From Callaeas wilsoni (lineage: Eukaryota; Chordata; Aves; Passeriformes; Callaeidae), in assembly GCA_013398955.1 (NCBI GenBank), contig VWPU01009615.1, forward strand, positions 48,212-112,211: a stretch of DNA of 64,000 nt, in the 5' to 3' direction. A model generated the notes under the pieces. That model searched no databases and was not told where the DNA came from. It saw nothing but the letters and a program-made list of their open reading frames with translations. Made by a program: the position numbers and the translations under genes. Positions 1-12,442 of this stretch are shown one piece after another (the first letter of the stretch is position 1; each line of letters starts with the position of its first letter).

Positions 1-2250
1 GGGTTCCGGTGGCTGAAGCATGGCTGCACCACCACTGCAGGTCAGGCTGAGCTCCCGTCATCACCTGGCTTTGCTTTCTTCAGCTGCTACTGACACGTTT
101 TTATATCTAACATTCACATTTCAGTTGTTCTCAGGAGAAGAACAGCACCTTATGTATTAGTCTCACTGATGTTGCTCTTCTGCTCTGGTTGCCAATGCTC
201 ATTATGTAAAGGATATTTAATGTTGTAAATAATTTAGTTTTTAAAAAAGATTTTGGCTACTTTTTAGGACTAAAAAAGAAATAAAAGAAAATGTATGCAG
301 TGATTTTGAAAAAATGCTCAAGTCTTCTAGGAAGTGGGGAGTCAGTTAATAATATATAATTAACCTATCTTCCTTTCTTGCCTTGTTGGTGCAGACATGC
401 CTTTAGATGAAAAGCATGGAAAATTAAACGTGTGTGGGACAGAATGATGTTGAATTTTACGTAAGTTCAACCTTGTCACCAGCTACATGTGTTATGGAGA
501 GAGCAAGGCTGTTCCTGCTCAGGGATCTCATCCTGTACTACCTTTATACTGGCCTCCCCCATGGTGCCATGCTGGGATTTTCCTCTGAAAGGAAGGAAAT
601 TATGGCCTCTCTTTTCCTATGCTGCTGAAGGAATTCAAGGTGTCCAAAAGGAGTACATTTTATAGCGTAGTTCATCCACTTAGAGTCAAACATTTGATTT
701 AAAGTTCACCTCATGTTTCCATCAGACATCCTGAGGCGGCACGTCACAGCTCAGCAGCCCACAGCCAGGTAAAACACTTTTTAATGTGTGACTGGGGAAG
801 GACACACTCCAATGAGGAGGCTCCCGAGTTTTCTGACAGGAATCTGGTCAAACATGAAAATGAAGGGACCGCAGACAGCAGCAGCAGCAGCAATCCCTGC
901 TGGCAGCATCACTCCCGACCAGGCTGTTTCTTTTGGAACGGCCGGTCACTTGCACTGTGAACAGCTGGCAAGGAGCAGCCCTTCACACAAACCAGAGACT
1001 TTCTTGATGCTAAAAACGTACCCTGGGCTTAATGAGGCGAATGGGCTACAGAAGTGCCAGGTGTGGCTGTATCCAACAGGTACCTCCGTGCCCAGCAGAG
1101 GCACTGCCCATGCACGGCTCGTGCGTGGATGAGTGGGAATGCTCCCTGTGGGACCAGCAGCTTGCTAGGAACAGAACGGGGCTTGCTTCTGAAAACTGTA
1201 GGTGATGGGATGCGCTCACAGATACTTCTGTTGTACTAACATTCACAATTATGCAAATCCAAGCAGATAAATGAGGGTGGTTTTTGCTGAGAATTAGAGA
1301 CCGTCACTTGCATTTTACTGCGATGCACATAAGCTGGTTTTGTAGCTACTGGTTTGTAGTCTCCGGTTATTCAGAGATTGCAAGAATTTGCTGCACTGCT
1401 TGTCAGAGCTATTGATGACTCCTGGTAGAAAAGCTCTGACTAAAGGTTAGGGGCAGACGAGCTTCTTGCTCACCCCAAAGCTGACATTTGCAGCCTTGTA
1501 GCCCAGAGTAACAAAGGCACAATGAGCCGCAGCCACTTAACAGTCTTCAAACCCTCTTACTTCCTTTGGGGAAGCCTGGCCTGGTGCAGAGACAGAAACC
1601 CTGCTTCTTAGGATGAATACAGCAGTGCTGAGAGCATCATTATGCACTGTCTGCAGAGGGACTTCGGGGCTGTTCCCTGCCAGGGCTGTGCTGCTGTGGG
1701 GATGGGCTCCAGCAGGGACCTTGGAGAGCAGTCTCATGAGAGGGCTCCCTTTAACTGCTCTGTGCTGGTGCAGGAGATGGCTGTCAAAACATCCCTCATT
1801 TCAACAAACAGCGTTAATCCTGAGTCCCAGGTAATTTCTCCAGAGACAACAGCAGCTTCAGCTGCCACCAGGGGCTGTTGCATCAGTTACAGGAATCACG
1901 AGAGGGTTTTCAGTCCCCAGCATACCCCAAACAGGGTAACAAAAAGCTGCTTCCTGACAATAGGCCTCCCTCTGCACACAATAAATCCAAAAGCTCATGT
2001 CCAAATATTTATAAATTCTACTTTTCCAGTCATGTAAGTACCACTAATGCTGCACCCCCTCTGACTGGGCTAATGGAACAAAGTGAAGCAATACAAACAT
2101 TTTACAGCTCCACTTCTTGAAAAAAAGAGTTCTTGAGATTACCAAGTCTCTATACCATATGTATAGATCAAGGACAGCATTCCATTGAGTTCAGACTTGC
2201 AGCCTCAAAGATCTTAATTTTCTGAAGTCAATGAAGACAGTGAGACACGA
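1..2250. other. 3' intergenic flank, no gene identified
   Basis: The short ORFs here are on both strands, overlap each other and resemble no family I know. A plus-strand AATAAA at 280-285 sits in a T/A-rich context and could end a gene entering from the left. In mammals the convergent neighbour is WHAMM as I recall, but no WHAMM peptide is visible. A short (CAG)5 run is at 876-890. Otherwise I see nothing. Confidence 0.5.
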
Positions 2251-2869
2251 GATTTTACTTAAACTATATATTTTTACATAAAACAACTTTATGTTACAAT
2301 AAAATCAGATAAAAATCACAAAGTTATATAATAAGTTCATAAAGAAAAAAATCAAGTTTTCATTTTATAGATATAAAACCCAGCATTTACTGCTACTAGG
2401 AGTCTAAATATTAACATTGACTGTCTATGGTCAATTTGAAAAAAAAGAAAAAAAATAGGATAGTACTTTTTTACAGCAGACAAAATGATGAGGTAAGAGA
2501 TGTTTTTACAATGATCCAACTGTAGTAAACACTTCAGTTTTCATTAAAACATATACTAAATATAATAAACCCAAATAAAAATATACATTTAGAGCACTGC
2601 AGTGTTTTCCCACAGTTGTATATCAACAAATTGTCATTCACTAAACTTTACTTGAAACAGTAAAAACAGGGTGTAGGTTTATCTTCAGTACTAAAATCTC
2701 ATAATAATCTAAATATTTTGGTATAGCAGACCACACTAGTACACTCTCAGAACTTTCAACTACAAGGGATATATTCATGTTAAAAACGATGTGCTTTGTT
2801 TGTCATTCATGATGAGCTTTATAGACTATTATGTTCATGATCACTATTAGGCAATCAAATGAAAACATC

Positions 2870-3204
2870 TAAATGCTGCAAAATATTCTTTTATTGAGCA
2901 TAGCTTCCTCATCACATACCCAGGTTAATCAAAATCCTGCAAACTTAGAAGCTTAGTTCACAAATCTTACATATCAGTCTTTTTAGCTAGTATATGGCTA
3001 AAATAATTATTGCTGACCAGTGTTAAAAAACCAAACAAACCCAACCCAAACAAAAATACAATAGCAGACAGATTTTTCTCAAGTGCCTTTCTTGTATGTA
3101 CCATTATTATTAGATAACTAAATTAACTAAATTTCAAAATGTGCATATAAAATTTTTGGAGGTATAGGCACCTTCATCTGAAGACTGTATGTTGAGGCTA
3201 CCTG
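2870..3204 (-). other. Candidate minus-strand terminal exon with 3' UTR
   Basis: On the minus strand a long pyrimidine tract (about 3207-3255) ends TTTTTTAGCAG and is followed by GTAGCCTCAACATACAG. Read in phase 0 from 3201, this gives 24 codons ending ILYAHFEI and a TAG at 3127-3129. A stop lies in frame just before the acceptor. AT-rich sequence resembling a 3' UTR follows, with an AATAAA at 2890-2895. The phase would accept splicing from HOMER2 exon 8, but it could equally be the end of another gene or chance next to a low-complexity A-rich tract. I do not recognise the peptide. Confidence 0.3.
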
Positions 3205-4114
3205 CTAAAAAAGAAAGAAAAAGAAAAAAGAAAAAAGCAAAAAAAAGAAGAAGAGTTAACACAAAACACAGTAGATCAAAGGTTGAACATCCAACATCCC
3301 CCAGGGATGTAAGCAAAGCCCTCCTGGCCAGGACCAGCTCTGCCCACAGCCTGCAGAGGAGCCCTCCTCTGGGAAGCACCTTTGTCACATTTATCATTTC
3401 ACCCCCTGCCTCTATCTCACTTCAGGTACCTTATCATTTATCGCAGAGAATGGTATTTAAGATGTGCAAACCACGTCAGGTTTACATTCCCATAGTGAGC
3501 CAAAGCCCTGCCGAGCTCCGGGGCGCAGGGCTCGGGGCACAGCAGCCCTGGGCAGCTGCGTGTGCCAGCTGGGCTCTCTGCCCGCAGGTGTGCCTGCATT
3601 GGCTGTGTATTGCTGTGCCTGACACACAGGTGCTCGCCGAACACGACCCATGGAAAGAAAAATTACCTTGGGTAGCTTTCTGTCTTACCATTGCTAAATC
3701 GTGTCCATGAGCAGTCCCCGCCAGCCCTGGGCCTGGGACTCCTTGGTGCCCCTCAGCCTCCCGAAAGCTGGACCTGCCCTTCTGCAAGGCCCCGGGTTCT
3801 GCTGAGGCCCTGTGGGACAGAAACAGCTTTTCCTGTTTCTGACTGGAAGTGTCTGACCACAACCAGAGCCGTGGCCGCAATGCCCTCTCAGCTCCGCGGG
3901 TGTGGACGTTGCCCTTCCATGCTCACACCCACCTGTGTGATATGCTGAGGACGTTTTGATATCTACAGGCTCGACAAGCCCGGAACTGCCCGGACAAAGG
4001 CGGGTGAGCTGGTGGATCCCCGTGGCCATCCAGACCTTTGGCACATCCACAGCTCGTGGGCAGAGCACATCTTTCACTGAAATCTCTGCTGAAACAATAG
4101 TAAAAAAAAAATTC

Positions 4115-4141
4115 CTGCTGCTGCTGCTGCTGCTGCTGCTG
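4115..4141 (+). repeat. (CTG)9 trinucleotide repeat
   Basis: Nine perfect CTG units follow a run of ten A residues (4102-4111) and ATTC. On the minus strand the tract reads (CAG)9 and gives a poly-Gln run in one ORF that has no other support, so I treat it as noncoding. Confidence 0.95.
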
Positions 4142-7139
4142 CCTCCCCTTACACCTCTTCCCTTGGGATTCAGCATCGGGCACACGCTAAGCTGAGTGAG
4201 GCATTTCAGCCTGACAGGGGTTTTCTCTTTGTTAATCCATGGGCTCAGGAAGACAGCACTATATTCCTTACAAGCCATCGATGCTTTGGAGAGTTTTGCC
4301 AAGGTAACTCTTTGGAAGAGCCTACGGAAGAGCAGGGTCTTGTAGCTGAGAAACTCCCACCACTGCAAGGTGGTGACAATAACAGGGAATTTTCCTTCTG
4401 TCACTTATGACGCAGCCAGAGGGGGCAAAAAATTAATGAGGAAAAGAAATGAACACTTGGGGAAAAAAATTAACAGCATAGAGAAAAGAGCAGAAGTCCA
4501 TGGCCAATTTGAGCCCTGCTGCCAGAGGGACATGTGCTCCCTGTGCCCAACAAGCCACCGAGCAATCACTGGGCAGGGCAGGTGAGCACCTGCCTTAGCA
4601 CCACGAGTGCTTTGGCTGGTACCCTTGTGAGACAATGGCAGTGGCAGGACAGCAGGCAGAACACCAGAAACCCTTCCTGCTCACCTTAATTCATTGAGCA
4701 GCTTTAAAAAAAGGTTCTCCCTAAATCGCTTACATAAAAACCAAATCAGGTGTTTGTCCAGAAAAAAAAGATATTGTCTAAATAACACTTGTTTTCTGGC
4801 CACAGATGAACACAGTGTAAAACTGTTTTTAGAAAGTGCATCTTCTGAATGCTTGGATACAGAAAATGACAGGTGGCATTGAATTTCTTAAAGAAAAGAC
4901 AGTTTTCTTTCAGTGAGCTCACTTAGTAAAGGAGACATCAGTTAGGTGTAGACAGAACCCTGCAAAGCACTGCATCTGCTGAAAATGCACTTCTGCGCCA
5001 AACAGAACTACTTGTAAAGTTGAGTCTAAATTGGCAAAAGAAGATTCAGCCAAATAATAAAAACCCAAAAAGGTTAACTTACTTTATTCTAAGGTGTGCA
5101 ACAAAGCTCTGTTTTTTCATTTTGAAATAATTTATTCTTAATAGGAGACTAAGGTATTTTTCCAAAATGTGATATAAATGTCTAATGGAATATTCTCTCC
5201 CTCTGAAAACACTTCTATGCATTTTTACGTCACTTTTGCTTTTATGTAAGACAAGATACACCTGTTTATTTCTCATTTTGTCAAAAACCCTCAAACTCTA
5301 GCATTATTCAGCAGCTCTAACATCACCTCGAAGAAGCATCTCACCCAGAGGTCACTAGGACACTCCCTGCCTTGGTGTCACAGGAGGCCAGCACAGATTT
5401 TTCTTCCTAAAGCTCCCAGGTTGCTGATGCCACGAGGGCCAGACAGGCAGCGTGGGCAGTGTGGCAGGACCCGTGGTGGTGCTGCTGACAGAAACCTGCA
5501 CGGGAAGCGCCAGGCACATGTCCTTTGTTAAGGAAAGACCATGTAAGTGAGGTAGGAGAGATCTTGCCATAAAAACCACTTAGAGGGAGAAACCTGTGTC
5601 CAGAAAGAGATCTCATGGTCGCCCAAGGTGAGGTACAGCCACCTAGGAACCTCTGCTCAGGCTGGGTGAAGTGGAGCGCTGACCAAGGCATTGCTGACGG
5701 CACAGGGAAACCAGCACTGTGTTTGCCCAGCACTGTGTAACAAATAAAACCAAACTCTGCAGGTCCTCTCTTGGACAGGGATGAGTATTTCTTGGCCCTG
5801 GCAGTGTTTAGGGCCATCCCTAAGCAGGTGTCTGCCAGCTGAACTCAGGGCACCCATAGGTACAGGCGAAATTCCAGCTGTGCACCAAAGGAGGGTCAGT
5901 GCATCCATAGGATGGTGTGTGCATTTTGGTGGGGGAAGGCTGGCTGCCCTGGTGCTCCCATCAGGACAGAGCAGGCATTTCAGTGCTGAGATGAGTCTCA
6001 GAGGAGCAGAGTGAGGCTCTCAGTTTGGCACACAGGTTAGTTAGTGCTGGGCCACCAGACAGCATCAAGGAATACGCAGTGTGTGACACCGCTGGTCCCC
6101 GGGGCAGGGACAGGGACAGGCCCGAGAGGGCAGCTGCAGCTGGTGCCAAACACTCCTGGGAGCATGCACTGCCTCTTCTTACCATGCTTTTTTCTCTTGA
6201 AGAGGAAAAATCCAGTGAAAGAGATGGAAAGATTAAAAGAGATGGCGTTTGGGGGGTTTAAGTGATTATACACAGATGCTCTCAACTTACTGCTGTTGAG
6301 AAGGAAAAAGAAGGCAATTAGAACAAGCCCTTGGATGCTTGAAGGACGGAGTTTCCCACAGCATAAAGCTGTGTACAGGCATCCCTAACAGCATCAGAGC
6401 AACAGCAGATACGTGATGCATCTGGGGCAAGGTAGAAGAGACAGGGCAGGGATTTCTTTAAGGACACTCCGTTGTTCCTCTGGTGGGCACTAAGCACCCA
6501 GAAATAACTGCCTGTGTCAGAGCTATGCACTGGCTTAATGTGCCAGCATCAAACTCCATCTGTTTATTCGATGCAATCCCATGGAAACACTTCTCTTGGA
6601 ATTTAAGAGTGGCTTAATACATTCCTAATAAACTGGATCTGAGACCTGACTAAAGAGGAAAACAAAGACCTGGATTAAGCCAAATAATAGAATTTTTTCA
6701 CAGAGTCTTTTGCATCCTTTTAGCCAGCATCATGTTAAAACCATAATTTATATTTAAACAAAGAGAGAAGCCCTAAGATTACCCAGCAGGAAAAGGAAGA
6801 TAGAGCAGGGTCCTTGGTGCAAAAGCAATGAACCACTGTGAGGAGCAGCGCCCTGACTGCCAGTATTGCTTGCAGCTCTTAATTGTGTTATCCTGTGGTT
6901 CCCAGCTGATGCAGGGACCAAAAAGCAGCATGGGAGGAGAGAAGAAGCAGGATGAGCTGCCTGCTAAATTATGGTGTATATTTGACTTTCTATCAAATAA
7001 AAAGACTAAAAATGGAGACTACTTGTGCACAACCACACAGTTTCTGACGTCATTTTCAATTTTGAGAATTCTGATCTAACCCCACATTATGCAACTGTTG
7101 AATCTTCCATGCTGGCAAAGTCTAATTTTCACACGCCTA

Positions 7140-8982
7140 CATGCTATGTACCTGATTTTTATTTTTATTTTTAAATATCAACAGCCTAAACCAATATTTT
7201 TAAAAGAGACTTAAATGGTCATAATGGTTATGAAAGGTCCTAGCTTTACATCCACTGTTTCAAAGGAGTAAAAGCAAAAATACTCCAAGTCCATTCTAAA
7301 GAACAGGGAATGAAGATAATGTAACAGTAAGAGATGAAATGAAAATTCAAGGGACAATTGCAGACAGATCCTATCTCCACCATGGTGATTATAAATTCAT
7401 CTGCAAAAAAGTATTCAATGCATGTTTCATCTATAACCCACCTTTCTTTTAAAGGTCACTTTAATAATCAAGATGTGCCAAAAAAGAAAAAAGCCCCAAA
7501 ACTCCAAGAAAAGCATGGCCATTTTATATCAGTCACCGCTGGAAAGCACTGTCACAGTGCTTACCCAAGCTGTCCTCTGAATCAAGCAAATAACAATGTC
7601 ACGTACACAACAGTACTTTCCTGAGTTAATTAAGATCCCATGTAAACACTCTCAAAACAGGTTATGGAGAAAGTAGAGAAAGAAGCTGAAGGAAGTCCTA
7701 GGGGAAAGAGCAAAGCTTGGGCTGGATTCTCCTCTCTGGCCCTTTTTCCATCCCTGTCTGGTGAACTGAACTTCTTCTCACTGAAGGCCAGGGTATGACC
7801 TTGCATTTCTCAAAACACTCTTAGAGCTGCTGAATAATCAGTTCAAAAATAAAAGAGCATTTCTGCCTCTCGGGTTGAGGGTGGTTTTTTTTGTACAAAT
7901 GAACTTGGTGACTAATTCCCAGCCTACTGCCAGGGAATGCAGAAATCAGAGGAAAGGACTTTGATTTCATGTGGCCATCACCCTGCCAGTCTCCTGGGCA
8001 GAAATTTGCTTCTGAGCAACACCTTCCAGTAACCCTATAATGCTTTTCAGATCCATGTCTCCTTCCTCACTGCTGCAGAAGTTAATCAACAACAATCAAG
8101 TTGCACGCAGAGGGGCATGAGTCCTGTACAAACCAGCAACATATCACTTTTAAAAATAAATATCTGGTCCTCAGACTCAGGTGGGCATTTTTCAGAGATG
8201 CACATAACGATGGAACTATATGGGTTCAAAACTGAAGGCCAGAGAGAGGTGATGCTACTAAGCAAGAGAAGCTTTCCTCACTGACTGGGTAAGACACATG
8301 ACTTCAAGAGCTGAAACTCCGTTCTGCATTGTTGACTTTGTGCTGTATGGGTCCAGGCAAGCACATGCAACCTCTGTCAGAGGTTATCTGAAATCCACTG
8401 CATTTTTTCCAGTGAATCAGGCCTGACTGACATGGTCCCTAAAGATACTGGTATCTGTGAGAAGTGATTCTCCTGACTGCAGCTCATCACAGGCACATTT
8501 TACAAACTGCAGGGGCTCTAGTTAATCTCTCTGCTCCACCAAGGAATAAAGTCAATTCTGCTAAGAGTGCTGATAGTCTGGACAAGAAAAAGACTTCTTC
8601 TCTGTTTCTATGGTTGCAACAGCCCTTAAGAAAGATATAAATTTCCCTGCAACAACTAACTGCATATTCATTTTAAGGTAGATCTAGTTCCAGATTCCTG
8701 AGACAGAACTCTCTACCTGTTCCCAACCCCACAAAGCCAGAGCAGCAATATAGAAAGTTTCTAATCTCAACAGAATTCAGTGAGCAGCACGATTGGTTTG
8801 GTAAATAAACAAACAAACAAAAAGAAACCCACCAAAAAACCCCACAGCAAATTTTCAGCCTCTATGTACAAAACCAATGCAAACAAGTGGAACATTCTAG
8901 TTATATTTTGTAAAACACATGTTTGGGATCAACAAAACATCGAACATCCAGACCCTAGATTACAAAAAAAATCTATTGCCAT
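7140..8982 (-). other. HOMER2: Probable HOMER2 3' UTR
   Basis: This stretch follows the stop codon on the minus strand and contains no coding signal that I can support. Its left limit is inferred from the first canonical AATAAA hexamers on the minus strand, at 7158-7169, which would give a 3' UTR of about 1.8 kb. An ATTAAA variant near 7459 could give a shorter end. On the plus strand it includes an A-rich tract at about 8810-8850. No miRNA site or conserved element could be judged by eye. Confidence 0.45.
7158..7169 (-). terminator. HOMER2: Candidate HOMER2 polyadenylation signal (tandem AATAAA)
   Basis: On the minus strand these twelve bases read AATAAAAATAAA, two canonical hexamers back to back. 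They are the first AATAAA met downstream of the HOMER2 stop codon. Cleavage would be expected 10-30 nt further left. The position is in AT-rich sequence, so a chance match is possible. Confidence 0.4.
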
Positions 8983-9171
8983 CTAATTGTCAACCCCAAG
9001 TTTAGACAGTCCTTGTCGGAAATCATGTAATTCATCTATCTTCCCATCTAGTACATCTAAAAAATTCTTTAATTCAGTTTTAAGGCTGGTCTGCCTATGT
9101 TTGCTCTCTTCGACTTCTGTCCTTAGCGTTCTGACTTTCTCTTCAAGATCTTTGTTCTTTTTCTCAGCAGC
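8983..9171 (-). CDS. HOMER2: HOMER2 exon 9: C-terminal coiled coil and stop
   Basis: The coding part of the last exon is 189 nt and encodes residues 293-354 plus a TAG stop at 8983-8985. The acceptor is GTCTTTAAG before GCTGCTGAG. The peptide starts [20 protein letters not shown] and ends [20 protein letters not shown] followed by GVDN. This is the leucine-zipper region that makes long Homer proteins tetramers, which is what lets them cross-link EVH1 ligands at the postsynaptic density. The terminal GLSKLGxDN is characteristic of HOMER2; HOMER1 ends differently. The 3' UTR continues leftwards from 8982. Confidence 0.97.
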   Translation of the reverse strand, partial: AAEKKNKDLEEKVRTLRTEVEESKHRQTSLKTELKNFLDVLDGKIDELHDFRQGLSKLGVDN

Positions 9172-10244
9172 CTTAAAGACAAAAGAGACAATAAGATGAA
9201 TCACAGAGACGAAGGATGAGCAGCATTTCACAGATTAAAGCAACAAATGGCAGCCGGGCTGTGAGAGTTTGCTTGAACCTCTGTAAACTGATTAACACAA
9301 GCACCTCTGAGAGCAACTGACATGAGCTCGTCTGATTAGAAGCCCACACAGGAAAGGACACAGATTAACTGCAAAAGATGCTTTGCATCAGACTTTGTCA
9401 TTTGGTTGATAGCTTCAAATTCAGCTGGATTTAAATCATGCACTGTGCATACATTTCTGTCATTGCTACAGTTGCAGAATTAGACACCATGCCATCAATT
9501 ACGTACAGAATTATCTACAGTGGTTTAACCTTGAAAAACAAACTTAGAAAATACTGTCTGAGGAGTAAAGTTGCTTTATTCAGCACTTTGGGATTTATTG
9601 GTATTTTTTTCAAGTTCTACTTTGCGTGATGGCTTATTTATTGATTGGATTTTACTTCATTGATGAGACTGCTCATTTTTGTTCTCTTTTCATGCATTAA
9701 TTTATTGCATTTCCACAAGACCTGACTTGAGGAGGCGATGCCCAGAGTCCAGCTGCTGGCTGGCGAGCAGCTCCCACGAGCACATCCCGGCGCTGCTGGA
9801 AAGGGATGACACAGCGCACCAACACATCCTCGGGTGAACTTTTACCCCGGTGGTAAAGCAGCTATGCTCATCTGCTTCTTTCCCCAGAGCCTGCCCTGCT
9901 GCCACTGCAGGTCTTGCAGAGTTCCTTGACACATGTGGCAGTGGTGAGGCTCCACGAGCCCAGAGCAGCAGAAACACGGGATACAGGACAGCCTGGAATT
10001 GCAGGAGATGGATGCTACATGATCCCAGGCAAATCAATTTCTGCAATGGAGCTACTTCATCACTCCTGTGCAGGGAACGGCACTGTGTGTTTTGCATGTA
10101 GTTAGCATTTTTTGTTTTTACAAGCTGGAGCTCTTTTGCCTTGAAACACTGAAGCCTGAACAGAGAAATGCATACAGCTACGAGAAAAAAAAGTAAAGGA
10201 AAGGTACCAACTATTTTGAAATTAATTTCACTGCTAAAATGTAC
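9172..10244 (-). other. HOMER2: HOMER2 intron 8
   Basis: This 1,073-nt intron has GTACAT donor and CTTTAAG acceptor ends. The GC-richer part at about 9715-10100 produces overlapping ORFs on both strands that continue exon 8 read-through; none resembles a known protein. Confidence 0.9.
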
Positions 10245-10325
10245 CTGTAATTGTTCAGATACAGATTCACATTCTGACATTAGCTCTGGTATAATTTCAC
10301 CCTGCTTTCGGAGCTCTTCCAGTTC
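10245..10325 (-). CDS. HOMER2: HOMER2 exon 8: coiled coil, third part
   Basis: This 81-nt exon encodes residues 266-292 and is in phase 0 at both ends. The acceptor is TGTTTTCAAAG before GAACTGGAAG; the donor is TTACAG before GTACATTT. The peptide is ELEELRKQGEIIPELMSECE followed by SVSEQLQ, matching the Homer2 coiled-coil segment around EIIPQLMSECE that I remember in mammals. A splice acceptor of a different exon could in principle follow it in phase 0 (see the candidate distal terminal exon at 3127-3201). The intron to exon 9 is about 1.07 kb, the shortest in the gene. Confidence 0.95.
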
Positions 10326-12331
10326 CTTTGAAAACATAAAAGAAAAAATATTAGTGCAAGCTTCAATTTAAAACATAATGAAAATTTGAAAAGATGAAAT
10401 GGCTTTGCATATTTTATTGTATTCTGCACAGTATTTGGATGGAAAATAATCAAAATAACCTGCCTGCATTCCAAAATTGCTAATTTTCTACAAGAATACA
10501 TTTTTCCACTAAATTTTTTACTTTGCATTTCTAAAACAGGCAATGTAATCTAATCTCTATCATGAATTTCATGAATTATATTAATAAAACCTTAACCTAA
10601 ACCATATACCTATGCAAAAGATGTATTAAATATCAGAGAAATCTGAATGGCTGTAATGCTACAAGCAATTTATAGATGGTAGCAAAGAGCAAATTAGACA
10701 ATTTCAATGATGTGTGACAGCAAAAAAAAGGCCAGTGGCATTACCAGCTGCACGTATAGAGACATCATTACAGAACACAGGTATAATGGGCTTTCCTGCA
10801 TGGTACATCTCTGAGAAGCACCACCTACGCCCCCTCCCCCCACCCCAAAATCTGTATTTGGTTCTGGCCTCACCACCCAAATTGAGCAGACTTGATTAAG
10901 GGAGTTAATGGAAAGACCAACAGCAGGAATCCATGTCTCTGTTGGAAATTAGGACAACTTGACTTGAAAAAAAGTGCAAGATCCTCCTCCAGAAACTGCC
11001 CATGTAGGTGATGATCTCCAGAGAATGCAGGGGTATATCCCTGGACTACCTGGACTTGTGCAAAGCATTTGGCACTGCTCCACACAAGAGCCTCATCTCA
11101 AAATCAGAGAGACGTGGATTTTGGTGGAGGAACCACTTGGTGGATAAGCATCTCCTACATGAGGAGGGCATCAGCAGCTTCTCTTATGGCAATGCCATGA
11201 GCAGACTTCATGTGGGTTTGGATTCCAGACCATGAAAGATTACTTATGGGTAGTCTAGAGCTAATCAAGAACCTGCTAATGTAAGCATGAATTTTTAAAA
11301 CAAGTTAGTATATTTTCAGTGTAAATGGAACACAGGCTTGTAAAATCCACAAGTCAATCAATTTTCTGGTTCATTTGGTTCAGCAAAACTATGAATCTCG
11401 AGGAGAATGCTAGGAGAGAATAAGGGTTGTTGTATATGCTATGGCCACAGAAAGGCTGGGAAGACAGCATTACATTTTCCTTTGAAATACAGGGCTGAAA
11501 AACACTATTTATGACAGTGCATCAAAATCCATCTCCCTAAACTATTTCCTTGGACCACCACAAAACCCCTTAAGAGCCATGCTTTTAAGAGCACCAGCAG
11601 AGATGCTGTAATGGCACATGGCAAACTTTACTGCACTGCTTTTCCTCTTCAGTCAGCACAGAGCATTTGGTCACTGTGACAACAGAAAAAAAAGAGCTTC
11701 CCATTATTCTCCCCACTGTTCTGGGGTTCCAAGCCATCATTCTCTTTAGAAAAATTAACATCCTGTAATGTCAAAAATGACAAACTGGGGTACTCTAGAT
11801 GAATCTGAATTTCTCACTCTTGGCATTAGTCCTGAGGTCAGATGGAGACCATAAACCAGCAAAGCTGCAAACTATGAGCCATCCGAAAAAAGAAACAGGA
11901 CTTATTACACAAATGCCAAATTATTTTGTAAATTATGTCTTTTTAATGACAGTCCTGATGTCTATGGGAACTTTCAGCATGGGGAGTGTCAAATGAATCT
12001 GTTCTCAGCACACATCTGTCTGGCACTGGGCACCAAGTTTCACCACTCTGCCTTTTCTTCTAGAACAAGTGCTGTGTACATAAAAGCATCCTTTTCTAAC
12101 CCCTGCCAAATTACACTGTGCAGTCACAGCACATAACACATCATGAAACTTGGATGGAGAAACACTACCAAACAAGGGACTGTACATGGAAAACCTAGAA
12201 ACAGGCAACACCCCAAGACATCAGGCTGGTTCTGGTGGTAGGTGAGCCACTCCATAAATCTACACCTCAGGAGAAAAGCAGACAGTCCCACTCAAACATG
12301 AAAATGCCATTTCTGTGTTCAGGGCACTCAC
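10326..12331 (-). other. HOMER2: HOMER2 intron 7
   Basis: This 2,006-nt intron has GTGAGT donor and TTTTCAAAG acceptor ends. It contains a degenerate plus-strand CR1 reverse-transcriptase fragment near 11003-11235. A C-rich stretch lies at about 10829-10848. Nothing else was recognised. Confidence 0.9.
11003..11235 (+). mobile_element. Degenerate CR1-type LINE fragment (reverse transcriptase)
   Basis: The plus-strand translation includes YLDLCKAFGTAPHKSLISK followed by a short stretch ending RRGF. This matches the reverse-transcriptase motif YLDxSKAFDTVxHxxLIxKLxxxG of CR1-like LINEs in amniotes. Similarity fades after the Gly-Phe, and no 3' end is visible, so only a piece of ORF2 survives. 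It lies antisense to HOMER2 inside intron 7. It is inactive. Confidence 0.7.
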
Positions 12332-12442
12332 CAGCTCTTTGTCCTGAAGTTCTGTTTCCAGTTCCTGGAGACGTCTACTCAACTGTGCATTTCTTTCCTT
12401 CTCTTTATTTATTTCATTGCACTGTTCCTCCAGTTCTTCAAT
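12332..12442 (-). CDS. HOMER2: HOMER2 exon 7: coiled coil, second part
   Basis: This 111-nt exon encodes residues 229-265 and is in phase 0 at both ends. The acceptor is TTTCTTAAAG before ATTGAAGAAC; the donor is GAGCTG before GTGAGTGC. The peptide begins [20 protein letters not shown] and ends [11 protein letters not shown]. It is rich in Glu, Lys and Leu with a clear a/d hydrophobic pattern, so it is part of the parallel coiled coil that tetramerises Homer proteins. It is too short to give a long ORF on its own strand; it was placed by matching the expected Homer2 peptide between exons 6 and 8 and by both splice consensus sites. Confidence 0.95.

Larger units (their letters stand above)
2251..7139. 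other. Downstream flank, mostly AT-rich, no confirmed gene
   Basis: 2251-3200 is strongly AT-rich and looks like untranslated sequence; it has several plus-strand AATAAA motifs (for example near 2298 and 2570). 3480-3960 is GC-richer, with overlapping ORFs on both strands that match nothing I know. The rest is ordinary mixed sequence. No exon other than the candidate at 2870-3204 could be supported. Confidence 0.5.

Noticed and set aside
1..2250. Expected convergent neighbour WHAMM
   Set aside because: No WHAMM-like peptide was found in any frame. Only a generic AATAAA at 280-285 is present, so no gene is called.
3205..3255. A-rich tract read as the poly(A) tail of a plus-strand processed pseudogene
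   Set aside because: No AATAAA lies 10-30 nt before it, no coding homology lies to its left and no target duplication is visible.
3694..4404. A 236-codon minus-strand ORF with a serine run from the CTG repeat
   Set aside because: No family resemblance, no splice or promoter support, and the run is just the trinucleotide repeat read in one frame.
9702..10337. A 211-codon minus-strand ORF
   Set aside because: Only its first part (exon 8) is coding; the rest is read-through into intron 8 beyond the GTACAT donor.
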